A stretch of DNA of 64,000 nt, from contig JBAIAA010000318.1 in NCBI GenBank assembly GCA_037893245.1, positions 186,001-250,000 on the forward strand. The letters run 5' to 3'. Every line of letters starts with the position of its first letter. Positions within the stretch are counted from its first letter, which is position 1. The DNA comes from Crossaster papposus. Lineage: Eukaryota; Echinodermata; Asteroidea; Velatida; Solasteridae. A model generated the notes under the pieces. That model saw nothing but the letters and a program-made list of their open reading frames with translations, did no database searches and was not told the DNA's origin. Position numbers and translations under genes: made by a program. This document shows positions 13,201 to 25,229 of the stretch, piece by piece.

Positions 13201-16200
13201 TCAGAAGATGGAGTTCTGAACTTTGTTTTGCGCCATCTCAAGGCTGCAATTTGATGACAAGTGCTCCAGGTATGCTATCCCTTCCGGAACCAACACATCA
13301 GTCAGGTATTTGGTCCTTCAAATAATCATAGGAGGAAACACAAGTTTTAGATTACATTGTCAGGGAATAGATAAAGTTCTCAGCAGTTAGGCCGTGCAAG
13401 AAATAATTGAATGGACGAATAAGGTTAAACAGGTTTTCTTAAGGCTTTGAGAGTATCTCAAGTTAACATGTCTTATCTCATCTCGGGTATGTCATGTCAA
13501 GAGGCGATTACCTTGCTTAAAAACTATTCTAATGCTAACCATGACTAGGAAACAACCACTAAAGTTGATTTTGGGGCATTAAAAATGCATTTGATTGCTG
13601 GATTTAATGTCCTTTTTTTGAAATATATTTTCCCGGGTAAGCATGCCCTGGGGATCCCAAGCCATTGCTATTTGAACCCCCTTGTAATGACCCTTGGTAC
13701 GCCCCTGATACACCAACAAAACTGGGAGGGGGCATGCATTGTCCACTTCACATTGTTTTCAAGACTCACTCTACATCAAGGTATCCCAGCCGCTTTAGTG
13801 CATCTCTTAGAGCTTCCGGAAATTGAAATGCTCTCTCTTGAACAGCAAAGACATTCCTGTAAAAATAAATCTCTATTTTGTTAATACAGATTTGAAACCC
13901 CTATCTGCCAACAGCAAATATTGAATAACGTACTTGACATCATCTGTTAATAATATACAGTAGAACACTGAGAAGAAGAGGTACTTGGGACTTACTTGGG
14001 GAAGACCAATCAAAAGCCAGCAGCTCGCTCAGGTATTTATTAATACAAAATAATGGCCTCCACGTGACCAATCAGAAGCCATCAACTCTCCTAGGTATTT
14101 TTAACTTGTTGTAACAGATATCTTGTATTAACAGTATTGAAAACAAAAAAAACCAAAGACTTGGGACCTAAACGTTTCCTTGTTTTGAGCAGGATGTTGT
14201 AGTCAAAATGTTCTTATCAGTGTTCAACTGTATTTGGAAGAATTTGCCCACTAGCCACTTATCCCTCACCACAGTACAATACTCTGGCTTTATCAAGGTG
14301 TAAATAAAGATGGGGTTGAAGTTTGTACCGGTACCATGAAGGTATGTTTCCACAAACACAAATGTACATGTACATGGTAATGGCATACCTTGTGCAGCCT
14401 TGCTTGTCGGGGGCATTGTAGTGTGAAATCAACCTCTCAGTTAGACCTTGCTTATTCTGAATGCAATTAAAGATTATTGAAAGATACAGGAGATGAAGGA
14501 AAATATGACTGATGTGACAGTGATGGACATTGAGCTTATCTCAAATAATGTATTTAACCTTGCCCTTATTTTGAAATGCACCAGTACATACATTCCAAAT
14601 CTTTTAAACTTCTAAAAGAAAATGAAGCTTTTGACAATTGTTTGTTATGGAGATATTGCTTTCAGATTTTTTTTCTCGCATAAATTTCAGCAATACAAAC
14701 TATAACAACCCCAAAGTTTGGCTTTTTTATCGAGAGTTCAGATAGGGAAAGTTATGCTTATCAACTACCCTCGACAACAAACCTATGGAAAGCCTGCTAA
14801 TGCTCCCATGAAATGTACCTTTGGTGAAATGACAGTCATGCCAAATTTAGCAACTTTGCGACCTTGCCTTGCTTGTCCATTAAGGAAATGTTGGCCCAAC
14901 TGTGACCTATTAGTACAAAAAATGCAACAATAGCTATAACTGTGGAAATGAGTAAATGCACAATTCATTTGACTTTATCTAATGCTCAATTATTTTTCTA
15001 CCTTGAATTCAAAACCTTTGGGTAAAAGACCAATGCAGAGATAATCGAAAAATATAAAAGAAATCATACCTTATCTGACCATTCATAATGGAGTTCAAGT
15101 AGGAAATTGCAGAATCAAACTGAAATAAAGCATACAACATGAACGAGAAGATTTAACTTTTAAGCCTTACAAATGACACACTTTATAGGAAGTAATTCAC
15201 AGAATGTTATAGGCTTGGGCGATAATTCGGTAATACCATGTAGTTTGGTAGTTCGGAAATCCAATACCAAGGCAGTTGTAAAATATCTACATTGATGTGA
15301 TGATGCACAACATAAATAATATATACTGTAAATTCGGGAGTCATCTCTCATTCTCGGCACATGTTTTTTACAGCAGCAATCAGTTTCTATTTTGGAGGCA
15401 TTATGGAAACTTCATTTGCTTAGTTCCGATCGGTACACATTATAATGCATGTTGCAATCGCCTAGTATTTTTTTCCAAAGAAGTACATGCTGTTTCTGTT
15501 AATAAAGACAAACCAAGTAAAAGCACATCACCCAGAATAGCAGCGACAATATAATTATGAATTATGTAAATGTTGTTATTGTTTTCACATCTTCCACCAA
15601 CATTGTTTGCACAGTATGATTAGGGCAATACCTCTTATCATTTTGATAAAAGAATTTCAAAAATAATTTACATGTCTTTTGATGAACTCTTCTGTCACTG
15701 TGAATTCCATGTCCTCTTGCCAGAGGGTAGTGTCTAGCTGATGCTGCAGCTGTGGTTGCCAGTTGCCATTGCAAAGTTGCAATGTTCTTCCTGGTGTTAA
15801 GACCAAAATAAAAATAAATATCATGACGGCGTGGCAAAACTCTCTCCTCTCCTCTCCTCTCCTCTCCCTTAACGTGCACACTCACTGCTTTTTTTTCAAT
15901 GGCTGTCAGTGCAGTTGTCGCAGCCTGATTAAAGTCTTGTGATACCCCCTGCATTACATACCTCTTTGGTAGTCTCCCCCCCCCCTAATTTTCAACAGCT
16001 TGTTTAGGAAAAACCTTTTATTTTACTCCCGACATAGAGCTCTGGTGATGGTCAGTCAGTAGACATTCATAACCAATCTTACACTGGATCACTGTGAGTG
16101 AACACTACATTAAAGTTTGATCTGCTAACTCACTGGATGTTTTGTGTCATCTGTTTCATAATGAATAATCCGTGGTGATCTTGTTGAATGTTAGCTGGGG

Positions 16201-17907
16201 TGCAACAACGTAATAGTGGCGTTTTTGTTGTGTTTTTGTCATGTGCCACACCTCACAAAGTAAACTCCACAAATATTACCTAGCTTTAAGTGCAACAAGT
16301 CCTAATTCTTACCTTTACGATAGAAACATCCACAGATCTCCTTGTCCCAGGATTTGCCAAGGTTGTTGGTGACACTGCCCTCATCAAACAGCAACCACTT
16401 GTCCCCGTCTGTCTGTACCACAGCCACATAGTGTCCACTTGCCAGAAATTCACCCTTGTGACACTATTTGTTTAGAAGGAAAATATGTAGTGCACACAAG
16501 GAAGTACTATCTAAAGACAGCCACAACTTTAACAAATTGGGACTCTTGCTGACCCCTAATATCAACTGTAAAAAGACCAGCCTTTTTTATGTGGCACTGG
16601 GATAAATTTTACAGATGTGAAGTGATTTGTAATCAAGGGTCACACTTCCGATTCAAACAATAAAATGGCACCGATGCGACACTTCACATTAAGACTACAT
16701 TATCTTACCAATACGGCAACAAGTCTGTACTGCAGTCGCAGATGATCTCCAATGTCTAGAAAGATTTCTGGTGAAGCAGATATAGGTACATGGCTCTTGC
16801 GGAGACCAGACACACTAAGGTCATCCGCCCAGTTCACAGAAGCAACTTGAGATACATCCCACCTCTTTAGATTGAGACACAGGACAGTTGGCGTTTCATG
16901 CTCATTATGTACCACAGGAGCCATCATTACCTCTTGAAGATCATACCCACTAATATGGTGCAAAAAAAACACATTGAAATTTCATCAAGTACACAGACAG
17001 ATGATTTTGAAATAAGCTTAGATACTGTTTTGGCTTTTGCATCTAAATGTACACAACTAAATGTACTTGGGAATTGAAACTATACTCAGTCATAAATGTT
17101 GGTGCATGAGATTCAAGTGCAACTTCTCAATTATTAATTCAGTCATACAATGTGAAGCCAATGTCAGGCCAGCTTCTTGTCAACAAGAACAATGGAAAAA
17201 CTTCCCAGGGGTATTTAATATTAGTGCAAGTCAAATAAACATCCTCTTTTAAAGAAAAAAAAATGGCCACAGTAATTAGGCAACAAAAACATCCCTTGCT
17301 CAGACACAGTAAAATTGTAATTACCACCTGTCGCAAACTCCATTAAAGGGTACCGGGTTCCAGTTCCAGAATTCAGTAAGAAGTTCTGAAACATCGGATG
17401 CCTCATCTGACTGTGCTTCTAGAGGAATGCTTAGCAAATTGCTTTCTCCACTTCTCCATTTATTATCGCACTTTGTGCACGACAGTTCATTCCTCAGCCC
17501 AATGGTGAAAAAGCTGTGGAGAAAAGAAAGTCCAAAATCATTCCCACTTCTAAGTGAGGGGGGATTAATAAACTTGCTGTGAGGTTATAAGGCCATCATT
17601 TGTTTTACCTCTTGAGAAAACTGCAGTCTCCAACACAGTGAGTGCAAGCTGCATTTTTGAATGACTCAATAAAATCGAAGGCATCCTGCTGCAGCTTGTT
17701 GTCGAACTTCGGGAAAAGCTTTTTCAGGGTGACAACGACTCCCTCCACTGCACCATCAGTGATTTCATGTCCAACAATGTCTTTCAGGACCTCCAAAGCT
17801 GGGATGTGATGGCCATCACTCAAGAAGTATTCCCCAATAACTCCTGTATTTGCGATAATTCTTGCGACAGAAGTCATGTAGCAAGTGTTCCTATTTTGTG
17901 GAGCGGG
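13201..17907 (-). CDS. USP deubiquitinase part of the Ginger1-like gene
   Basis: Exons (minus strand): 17907-17609, 17513-17328, 16949-16709, 16463-16313, ~15999-15886, 15790-15672, 15119-15070, 14906-14819, 14456-14389, 13856-13770 and 13315-13201 (TGA stop). Most junctions keep codon phase. The first exon carries the USP Cys box (NTCYMTS, Cys nucleophile) and a QQDAFDF block. The second has a zinc-finger-like CTKC and GLRNELSC. The third has PTVLCLNLKRW, the fourth GHYVAVV with the catalytic His and FDEGSV. So nucleophile and His box are both present, as in an active ubiquitin hydrolase. The last ~190 residues after the USP core match nothing I know. The exon at ~15999 begins in a G10 run and ends after an A8 run, so its frame is uncertain. 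The gene lies inside the transposon and is probably read from the integrase exons upstream. A separate host-derived USP gene is the alternative. Confidence 0.75.
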
Positions 17908-18241
17908 CTGTGTAGCAACGACATATTAGAAATGTGTACAAAGTGAATAGGCCAATGTAAACAAACAATTGGGTTTTTTTTCAATTCAAAAAGCAATATT
18001 TGGCTGGGTAATATTTAGAAAAAGTTCTTTTATGAAGTGCTGAAAGGAATGTTACTTGCCAATAAAATTTAAAAAAACAGAGAACTAAAGTTGCCAAAAT
18101 CAGGTTTTGGGGTTACTTGCCATAAGTAGAATATACATATAAAGTGACCTTCCAAGTGATCTTTATGTGTTCATATGTTTACTGATTATGTGCATGCAAG
18201 TAATTAACTTTTTTAAAAACCAGTTAAATTTCATAGAGGAA

Positions 18242-18508
18242 CAGAGAGAACGCAATAGGGATAAAACTTCAAGAGAACGCAATAGAGATAAAACTTCAAG
18301 AGAACGCAATAGGGATAAAACTTCAAGAGAACGCAATAGGGATAAAACTTCAAGAGAACGCAATAGGGATAAAACTTCAAGAGAACGCAATAGGGATAAA
18401 ACTTCAAGAGAACGCAATAGGGATAAAACTTCAAGAGAACGCAATAGGGATAAAACTTCAAGAGAACGCAATGGGGATAAAACTTCAAGAGAACATTCAA
18501 CACAATGG
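18242..18508. repeat. 27-bp minisatellite, ~10 copies
   Basis: The unit GAACGCAATAGGGATAAAAC plus TTCAAGA repeats about ten times nearly without change. Since 27 is a multiple of three, it creates open frames on both strands. It lies in the intron between integrase and USP parts and is not called coding. Confidence 0.9.
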
Positions 18509-18955
18509 GGATAAAACTGTGATGACCTGGTCTTTACCAGTCAAAAAATAGCTTTTATCCCCTTATTACAAACATTCTAGATCTGAAAAGTTGAACCTTA
18601 ACAATAACAAAAACTCATCAAAAGTGATGAACTATCAATGCAATGTTATAATTGATAATGTAGTAACTACCGAACAGAAAACGCTTCACCTACCGATAAT
18701 GTAATAACAATTAGCATATAAAATATGGTTTAGTCAGTTTTAGGATGGACAAACAGTCACAAGTATGGTAATTCCTGTGTACTCACTGAGTCCTTTGACT
18801 TCTGCTGGGACCTGACATCTGGTACAAAGGCAATAATGCATAGTTGTTTGATTTAAATCACTTGATTTAAATCAAGTGATAGAAACACATTTTTTGTACA
18901 CCAGTGATTTGCGATGATGTGACTAGTTTGATATACAATATGTCCCTGACCAATT

Positions 18956-21900
18956 TCAAATTGGCACGGAAACCAAGGACATGAGTGCTATCATTTGAAG
19001 CAAGGTTAAAACAAGGGTCTTAAATGTCATACATGGGCTTAGCACCCGCAATTCCAATTTGAAAGTCATCTGAGTCCACCTGACCTTGACCGAAGTCTGC
19101 CTGACCTTGACATGGGCCCACTTGACCTGGGCCATGAGGGTTGTAGCCTTGGACTGGGCCTTGAGGGTCAATATCAAAGCCTCAGCCTTGCGAGTTAAAC
19201 CTATGGCCCAGGCCTTGGGAGGTAGAGCATTTCCGCCAACACTAGTGAAAAACAGTCATACAGTATGAACATGTCATATGAACATGTAGCAGGTTGCACT
19301 GAAACATCAATAAAAAATAACCAGGACAATGAACAGCATGAAAAGGATTCAGATTTACCTCCCTTACTAGCGAAATATTGCTTTAAGTGGCAGCCATTGA
19401 CACTACTGGACCGTGGCTCCTTTGTCTTAGCATTGGTCAGGTTGTACAATCCTTTTTCGTGCACCGCCATAACAATGTAGGGGCCAGTCCAATTTGGCTG
19501 CAGTTTGCCCCCTTTTCGAGTAGCCTTTCGTGCATTCTTTAGAAGCACAGAGGTCCCAACTGAAAATTGCTGCAGAAAAATGCAAGAACAAGATTAAGTC
19601 TTGTTAAAGTTTAACTTTTTACTTTGTACAAATTAATAATCAAAGGTTGTTGCTAGATTGAGAAGTGGTGGATAGCAGTGTCATTTATGGATTGCTGGGC
19701 TTCATGAATTTGGGGTTGGTTGGGGGGGGGTTTGTGCACGCTTCCCCCCCCCCCCCCCCCCCCCCCACACTTTCTACGGGGAGGGGGGGGGGGGGGGGGG
19801 GGGGTGGCGGGGGGCAGCAGAAGTCCAGGTGAACTGAGCAAAATGATATAAACTATATAAAATATATATATTCAGTGCTCCCTTTTAAAAATGTGTGCAT
19901 CCCCCGGGTGCCTTCCTGGAAGATCGACCCTAGTTACGCCACTGGACAGTGGTCATAAAACTGATTGTTTAGAGATACCTTTTTGGACTGGTGACGCTTA
20001 TCATAGTTGTACTTCTGTCTGGCCTGTGCCTTCAGGATGTTCTTCTTCGCCTGGGGTGCCACTGCCTGTCTCACTGCCATCATGGACCTTACAATAGGTT
20101 CGGCTTGGTCAACCCTGTCACCACTGCCATCGGGTTGAACACTACAGCCACCACGTTGATCGCTACGGCTACCAGGTTGATCGCTAGGGTCACCGGGTTG
20201 ATTGCAACGGCCACCAGGTTGATCACTACGCACATCAGGTCGATCACGCAGGTCAATGGGCAGAACAGGATCCCTGTACACAAAAAAATTGAACAATATG
20301 GTAATGCATATTTGTAGAAGACTGCGGTTGTGTGTCGAAACACAAACTAAATATTAAGACATGTGGAGCCCAGATCTTTTTTCTTTTTTTTAATTATTGT
20401 GTTTACATGTATATATATTTTTTTTAACAGCTGAAAACATATGTCATGTAAAACACAAACTTAATCAACGGTTCATTTGAAATAACTATAACTAGACAGA
20501 AATTACAGCTAATTTACAGCAAATATGACATAAAAGGGAAACAATGAGGTCTAAGATGTCATCAAATCTGCTAACACAAAGTTAGCACTGTTCCCTTACT
20601 GTAAGTAAAACTAGTTCAATCCAAAAGGTGCGACAAGAAATAGGAAACAGCAGAAATCATTTGTTACACCAACAACATACAGTACTGGTCAAGGGCATTA
20701 TATTTGCTGTTAGATTGATATGGGGCTATAGAGATTGGGATTTAAAGCTTTACATGGTGGAGACAAGACTGAGAAAATTTGCGGTAACACCATAAATTGG
20801 ATCTCTTAAGAAGAGGTAGGGTGGTTCTGATAAGAACCGGTTGGTTTGACACGACGTTTCGACCAGTGTCCTCAGTTTGTCCTCAGGACGACCTGAGGAC
20901 GTGAGGACCTTTTTCACCTCAGGACGACCAAAGCACACTGGTCGAGTGAGTGAGTGAGTTTTTAGGGTTTAACGCCGTACCAGCATCAATGGCCATATTC
21001 ACGGCGGGAACAAATTTCATTCAACAATTTTTTATTTCATTCAACAATTAATGTGAAGAAGTTACAGTTTTAGAGGTGGGAGGAAAACCCCAGAAGAATA
21101 TCCTGGGGAAAAACCCACGGAGTCAGGCAGGGACTGAAAACCCAATCCACATATTGGCCCAGGCCGGATTCGAACCCGGGTCATAGTGGTGGAAGGCGAG
21201 GAAAGAACCGCTACACCAACCCGACTCCCCCACACTGGTCGAAACGCCGTGTTAAACCAACCGGTTTTTATCAGAACCACCCTACCTCTTCTTAAGAGAT
21301 CCAATCCATGGTATTACCGCAAATCTTCTCAGTATTATATTATTATGTACACAAATTTAAAAGACAGTAACGTGCTAATACAAAGAAAACCAACAGTGTG
21401 TTAAGTCCTTTACCTTCCATACATAATAAAAAATGGTGAATACCCGGTGGAAGCATGAACTGATGTTCTATATCCAAATAGGACAGCATCTAGGTTCTCA
21501 TCCCAGTTGTCCTCCTTGTCATTGACAACTTTGGCCAGACACCGTTGCAATGTCTGATTGAACCTTTCGTCCAGCCCATTCGTCTGTGGGTGGTAAGCCG
21601 ACGTCATTCTGTGCTCTGTACCAGTTAGACGAAAGAGCTCCTGATTCACTTTGTTGACAAATTCCCTTCCCTGGTCTGTAATAATAGTCTTGATACACCC
21701 AAGCCTGAAAACGAAGGAGAATGAACTTTTTACAACAGGTAGTACCGTACGCAGGAAAAAATATATACACACAAAATAGGCCCAAAAAATGGAAGCTTGT
21801 TGAGGTTTTGCTTTCCCTTGAACAATATACATTTGTCAGGCTAGAGAGTAATATCACAATATGCTTACACTATAAAACGGGAATGTCTCTAATGCTTTTA

Positions 21901-24043
21901 GGGGTCTACAAAGTTTCGTCATTTGCCCGTATTTTCTCGTTTCAGACATTTTTATCCCAAACAACAGCATTTTAGACATTCATGGTTCATAGTGTTATAA
22001 AATGTTTGTGTTTCCTGAAGGTTAATGTCACAGGGCACAAGGTCTATAGCAACTCTGTTCATGAGTAAAGTGTCACCTTACTCTTTCATACTGAAAGTTG
22101 TTTCATACTGCTAAGAAGCTGATACTGACTTTCGTCTCAAAGATAGCTTTTATGAACAACACTTTTGGGCCTTACTGTTCAAAACCAGCCTATGTGGAAG
22201 AATAGGACATAAACGCACACCTACGTTGTAAAGGTCTTATAAAGAAACAGTGCCACTGTCAGACTTGATTTGTTGGGAACAGCCTCAGATACTGGCCACT
22301 TGGAGAAAAAAATCACAGAGTGTGATTAAGTATCTGTTCCCTCTCGGGGTTTCTTTGAGAGGGCCAATCATGTCCAATCCAGCCTGTGCAAAATGAAATA
22401 ACAAAAAATACTTCATGCGCAAGTTTAAAAAACACATTATTAGTAGTACATGTAGTTGGTTGTACATATTTTGTTGTTTGGAGGCTATGAATGACTACAC
22501 ATCTGTTACCGGTAACAACTTGCCTGATCCCATACTCTAGACACTGGTATCGGATGGAGGGCTGGTGTTGATTTGGCGAGTGTGCTATTCCCGCGCTGGC
22601 ATACATCACAACGTTTAAGAAATTCCTTGACATCTGATTGGATGCCGGGCCAAAAATACCTCTTGGCGACATTGTGGTAAGTTTTGTCCCGTCCGAGATG
22701 GGCACCTAGGTGGTTGGTGCAGGTAAAAATAAAGGAATACATGATGTAGTATATAAAACTGTGGCCAGCAGGCAGGGTTGAGAGATTTGCCGGACACACG
22801 GTATCACAGAATTGGCAAGAATACCAAACCATCACTGTGCAATATATGTAGTGATATGGGCCACACACTCTGCAATAAAGTGCTTTGCTTGGTCAAGTTG
22901 TCTTCATGTCAAAGTCAACTTGTCTTGTCTCATTAGACTATTTGACAGACAGTCCCACTTTTTTTTTACAATACAAATGTTTAACCAAGTGCAAAAGAGC
23001 ACAGTTCTTACACCCACAGCCCATGTCAAAATTGATAGGAGAGGCAAAAATGATCAGGGGCTAATCGGTCAAATAATTGTAGGTCAACTCGCCCCTTACC
23101 TACTCGTCCCTTACCAACTCACCCTCTAACTGACTCGCCCCTTACAAACTCGCCCCCTGGCCAACTCGCCCCTGGCCTACTCGCCCCCGACCGACCCGCC
23201 CCCTGGCCGACTCACCCCCTTAGTAGGCAGTCCACTCGTTTGAACCATGGACCTTAAAGTTGTAACCATAAAACGTGTCATTTTGAGGAATAAAAATGAA
23301 CTCTGAACCTAGACATTAACTCATTTTTTTCCCCAATATTAATTATGTATCATTGAAAAGAGATTCACATATACCACACGCAATTTATCGATAAATCGCA
23401 TTTATCAGAATTTGGAAATTTCAGGTCCTGAAATAGGCCGCCTATATTACGTTGTATAACTTTTTCAAAACCTATAAATATAAAATAGCATTCCTCCATG
23501 GGCCTATCCACAGAAAATAATAGTTGTTTGGAATCAGATTGTATCGCTTGTAACAAAAACTATTATTGATTTTATATTATTTACAATTTATCTGTGGGCT
23601 GAGAGTACGGGCAAAATACAGTACATTATGTCTAGGTTGACAGCTCATTTTTATTCTGCAAAATGACACATTTTATGGTTACGGATACATCGGTCATCGT
23701 ACAAGGTCCATGATTTGTACACAACGTTGTACGTTACACAAGTCAACGGAGGAGTCCAGTCTGGGCGAGTCTAGGACTAACTAGACATGCTATTGCTAGT
23801 GCTACTTGCTAGGCCGTAGCCGTAGGTACCTGAGACAGCGTGGATGGCGTGTAATTTGTGTTGTTGTTCCTCAGCATACGCAACAACCAGCCGTCCACTG
23901 TAGAACAGATTCCCCCCTTCCAAAGTGAATGACTTTGCTTTTCTTCTCAGAGCCCTCTTTTGGTTTTTATCCAGGTCTGGAGGGTGTTGTCCTGAAGACA
24001 GGAACTCTATAAGTCGCTGCACCTCCTCCATAAAGTCGGCCAT
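18956..24043 (-). CDS. Gypsy-type integrase (transposase) part of the Ginger1-like gene
   Basis: ATG at 24043 in good context (GTCATGG). Exons: 24043-23830, 22705-22524, 22383-22225, 21704-21414, 20273-19979, 19569-19359, then a linker exon from 19180. All these junctions agree in phase. Residues 1-71 are an N-terminal lead. Exon 2 holds the zinc-binding H2C2 module (AHLGRDKTYH...CDVCQ, with RYFWPG). Exon 3 supplies the first catalytic Asp (GLDMIGPL). Exon 4 supplies the second Asp (IITDQGREF) and the Glu (LDERFNQTL). Exon 5 is a Gln/Pro/Asp-rich stretch ending YDKRHQSKK. Exon 6 is the GPY/F module (PNWTGPYIV). The protein should cut and join transposon ends. Exon 3 has an extra T in a T7 run that breaks the frame. 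The intron after exon 2 uses a GC donor. The Gly/Gln-rich linker exon meets a TAA at about 19,020. Confidence 0.85.
19744..19804. repeat. Poly(C) run facing a poly(G) run
   Basis: About 24 C, then a short spacer (ACACTTTCTACG) and about 21 G, inside an intron. The two runs can pair with each other as a foldback. Confidence 0.85.
20768..21333. mobile_element. Foldback element interrupted by a SINE
   Basis: Inverted arms of about 130 bp. The left starts ACTGAGAAAATTTGCGGTAA and the right, reversed, starts ACTGAGAAGATTTGCGGTAA. Both run through GAAGAGGTAGGGTGGTTCTG to TTTCGACCAGTGT. The loop is occupied by a tRNA-derived SINE. It sits in the intron after integrase exon 4. Confidence 0.8.
20943..21227 (-). 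mobile_element. tRNA-derived SINE
   Basis: On the minus strand a tRNA-like head shows an A box (GGTGTAGCGGTT) and a B box (GGGTTCGAATCC) at normal spacing. The body follows, with GGGTTTTTCCCCAGGA, and an end rich in (ACTC)n. The pol III promoter boxes are well kept. It is nested in the foldback element. Confidence 0.75.
23083..23225. repeat. ~14-bp minisatellite
   Basis: Variants of CTCGCCCCTTACCAA are repeated about ten times in the first intron of the integrase gene. Confidence 0.8.
23246..23712. mobile_element. Foldback element, ~470 bp
   Basis: The left arm ATGGACCTT...GTAACCATAAAA...TGTCATTTTG...AACCTAGACAT is mirrored at the right edge, with gaps. No coding capacity. It is intronic in the integrase gene. 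Confidence 0.65.
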
Positions 24044-24670
24044 GACGACAACATGCGCTATGCGTACGTACCCATATCAAAGACCCTAGAGCGCCGTTGC
24101 CCTATGTACATGTACCGCGCGTACACGGTTGAGAATAGAATTTGTACGCTTGCAAAAAGTCTGAAATGATACTGATTACTGCCAATTTCCGTTTCTCGCA
24201 GAAACGTAGATCGGCCGATTTAATTAATAAAGCTATTTAAATGTTGATAATTCGATAAAGGGAAGAGAAGTCCAAATAATAAATACCCTGTGGGCTTAAA
24301 TTCATTGAAATAACATCAAAATAACCACTTATGTGTTGAACAATTGGGGGGACAAAATTACCTAGAGAGGGGACAGAATAAACTGAAGGGGGACAGAATT
24401 AACGGCTCCAGGGGGACACTTTTACCTAGGTAATTCTGTCCCCCCGGACAAGATTACCGGGGGACAGAATTACCTGCCACACCGGCATAGGGAACAATGC
24501 AAATGTTGTATTCGCTCTACAGGGTAAGTATTCGCTCGTAGACCCCATCCACACTACTGTGGGGGGGATTTTGATTTCATCATTTAAAGCTTGTTTAGCT
24601 TTAAATGATAAAATCAAAATTGTCATTGTTGCCTCAAAGTGTCTCATTTACTCGTGCTTGGTCACATATA

Positions 24671-25071
24671 TCAGTTGGTCAGGGAACCCTGGATTTCTGA
24701 TTGGATTCCACAATCCAGTGTGTATTCAGAGACCAATTTCGTTCCCATTCCACAAAGACTGTCCCCTCGACCGTTGCATATCAAACAGTTCATGATGGCA
24801 ATGCATGCAATATATTGTGTACACAACATTACCATCATGTACTGTTTGATATGGGACTTAACGGGACAATCTTTGTCATTCTGAGCCATGCAGCGCGCTT
24901 CTACAAGCTTTCTGCTAATAGCTCTCAAAGGACGATAATTCAAGAAGAGCCCGTTACACTCTGCGTGGCTCGGGATGCTCTTTGTGGAATTCATAAGAAA
25001 TTTGTCTGAAAATACACTTTATTGTTCAATCAGAATTCAATCAGAAATACAGGGTCTCCCTGACCAACTGA
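24671..25071. mobile_element. Foldback MITE, ~400 bp
   Basis: The ends TCAGTTGGTCAGGGA and TCCCTGACCAACTGA are inverted, and the match extends about 70 bp inward with mismatches. A second palindrome (CATATCAAACAGT / ACTGTTTGATATG) lies near 24,778-24,853. It lies just outside the Ginger1-like element. Confidence 0.75.
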
Positions 25072-25229
25072 ATTATTACTTTTTGGCTTTACAGGATCAA
25101 CATATAAAACAAAGGCCTTTTTTACACAGTTCTGGAAGTATTAGGTTTATGTCTTCTGACTAGTACCCCCTGAACAAAGATAATGATAAATTTGAGGGAA
25201 CTGCCAACACAGAGCTTGATTTACATGTA

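Larger units (their letters stand above)
10768..24481 (-). mobile_element. Ginger1-like DNA transposon, 13.7 kb
   Basis: The left end reads TGTGAAAGGTAATTCTGTC; the right end, reverse-complemented, reads TGTGGCAGGTAATTCTGTC. Both lie directly inside a CCGG (10,764-10,767 and 24,482-24,485), giving a 4-bp target duplication. Each end contains further inverted and direct copies of GGTAAATNTGTCCCCC for about 150 bp. Ginger1 elements are known for TGT-starting ends, 4-bp duplications and a Gypsy-like integrase used as transposase, which fits the minus-strand gene inside. There is no reverse transcriptase or protease, so this is not a Gypsy retrotransposon. Several younger foldback elements, a SINE and poly-G tracts sit in its introns and flanks. 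The USP domain at the 3' part of the gene is, to my knowledge, unusual; OTU and Ulp1 proteases are the reported Ginger1 companions. Confidence 0.85.

Noticed and set aside
18163-18503. LLRSLEVLS and LLKFYPYCV repeat frames on the minus strand
   Set aside because: The same minisatellite read in other frames.
18167-18514. RERNRDKTS repeat protein
   Set aside because: An open frame due to a 27-bp minisatellite; both strands are open and no start or splice context is convincing.
10768-24481. A Gypsy LTR retrotransposon
   Set aside because: Only integrase is present. There is no gag, protease, reverse transcriptase, RNase H or LTR, the coding part has many introns, and the ends are inverted with a 4-bp duplication.
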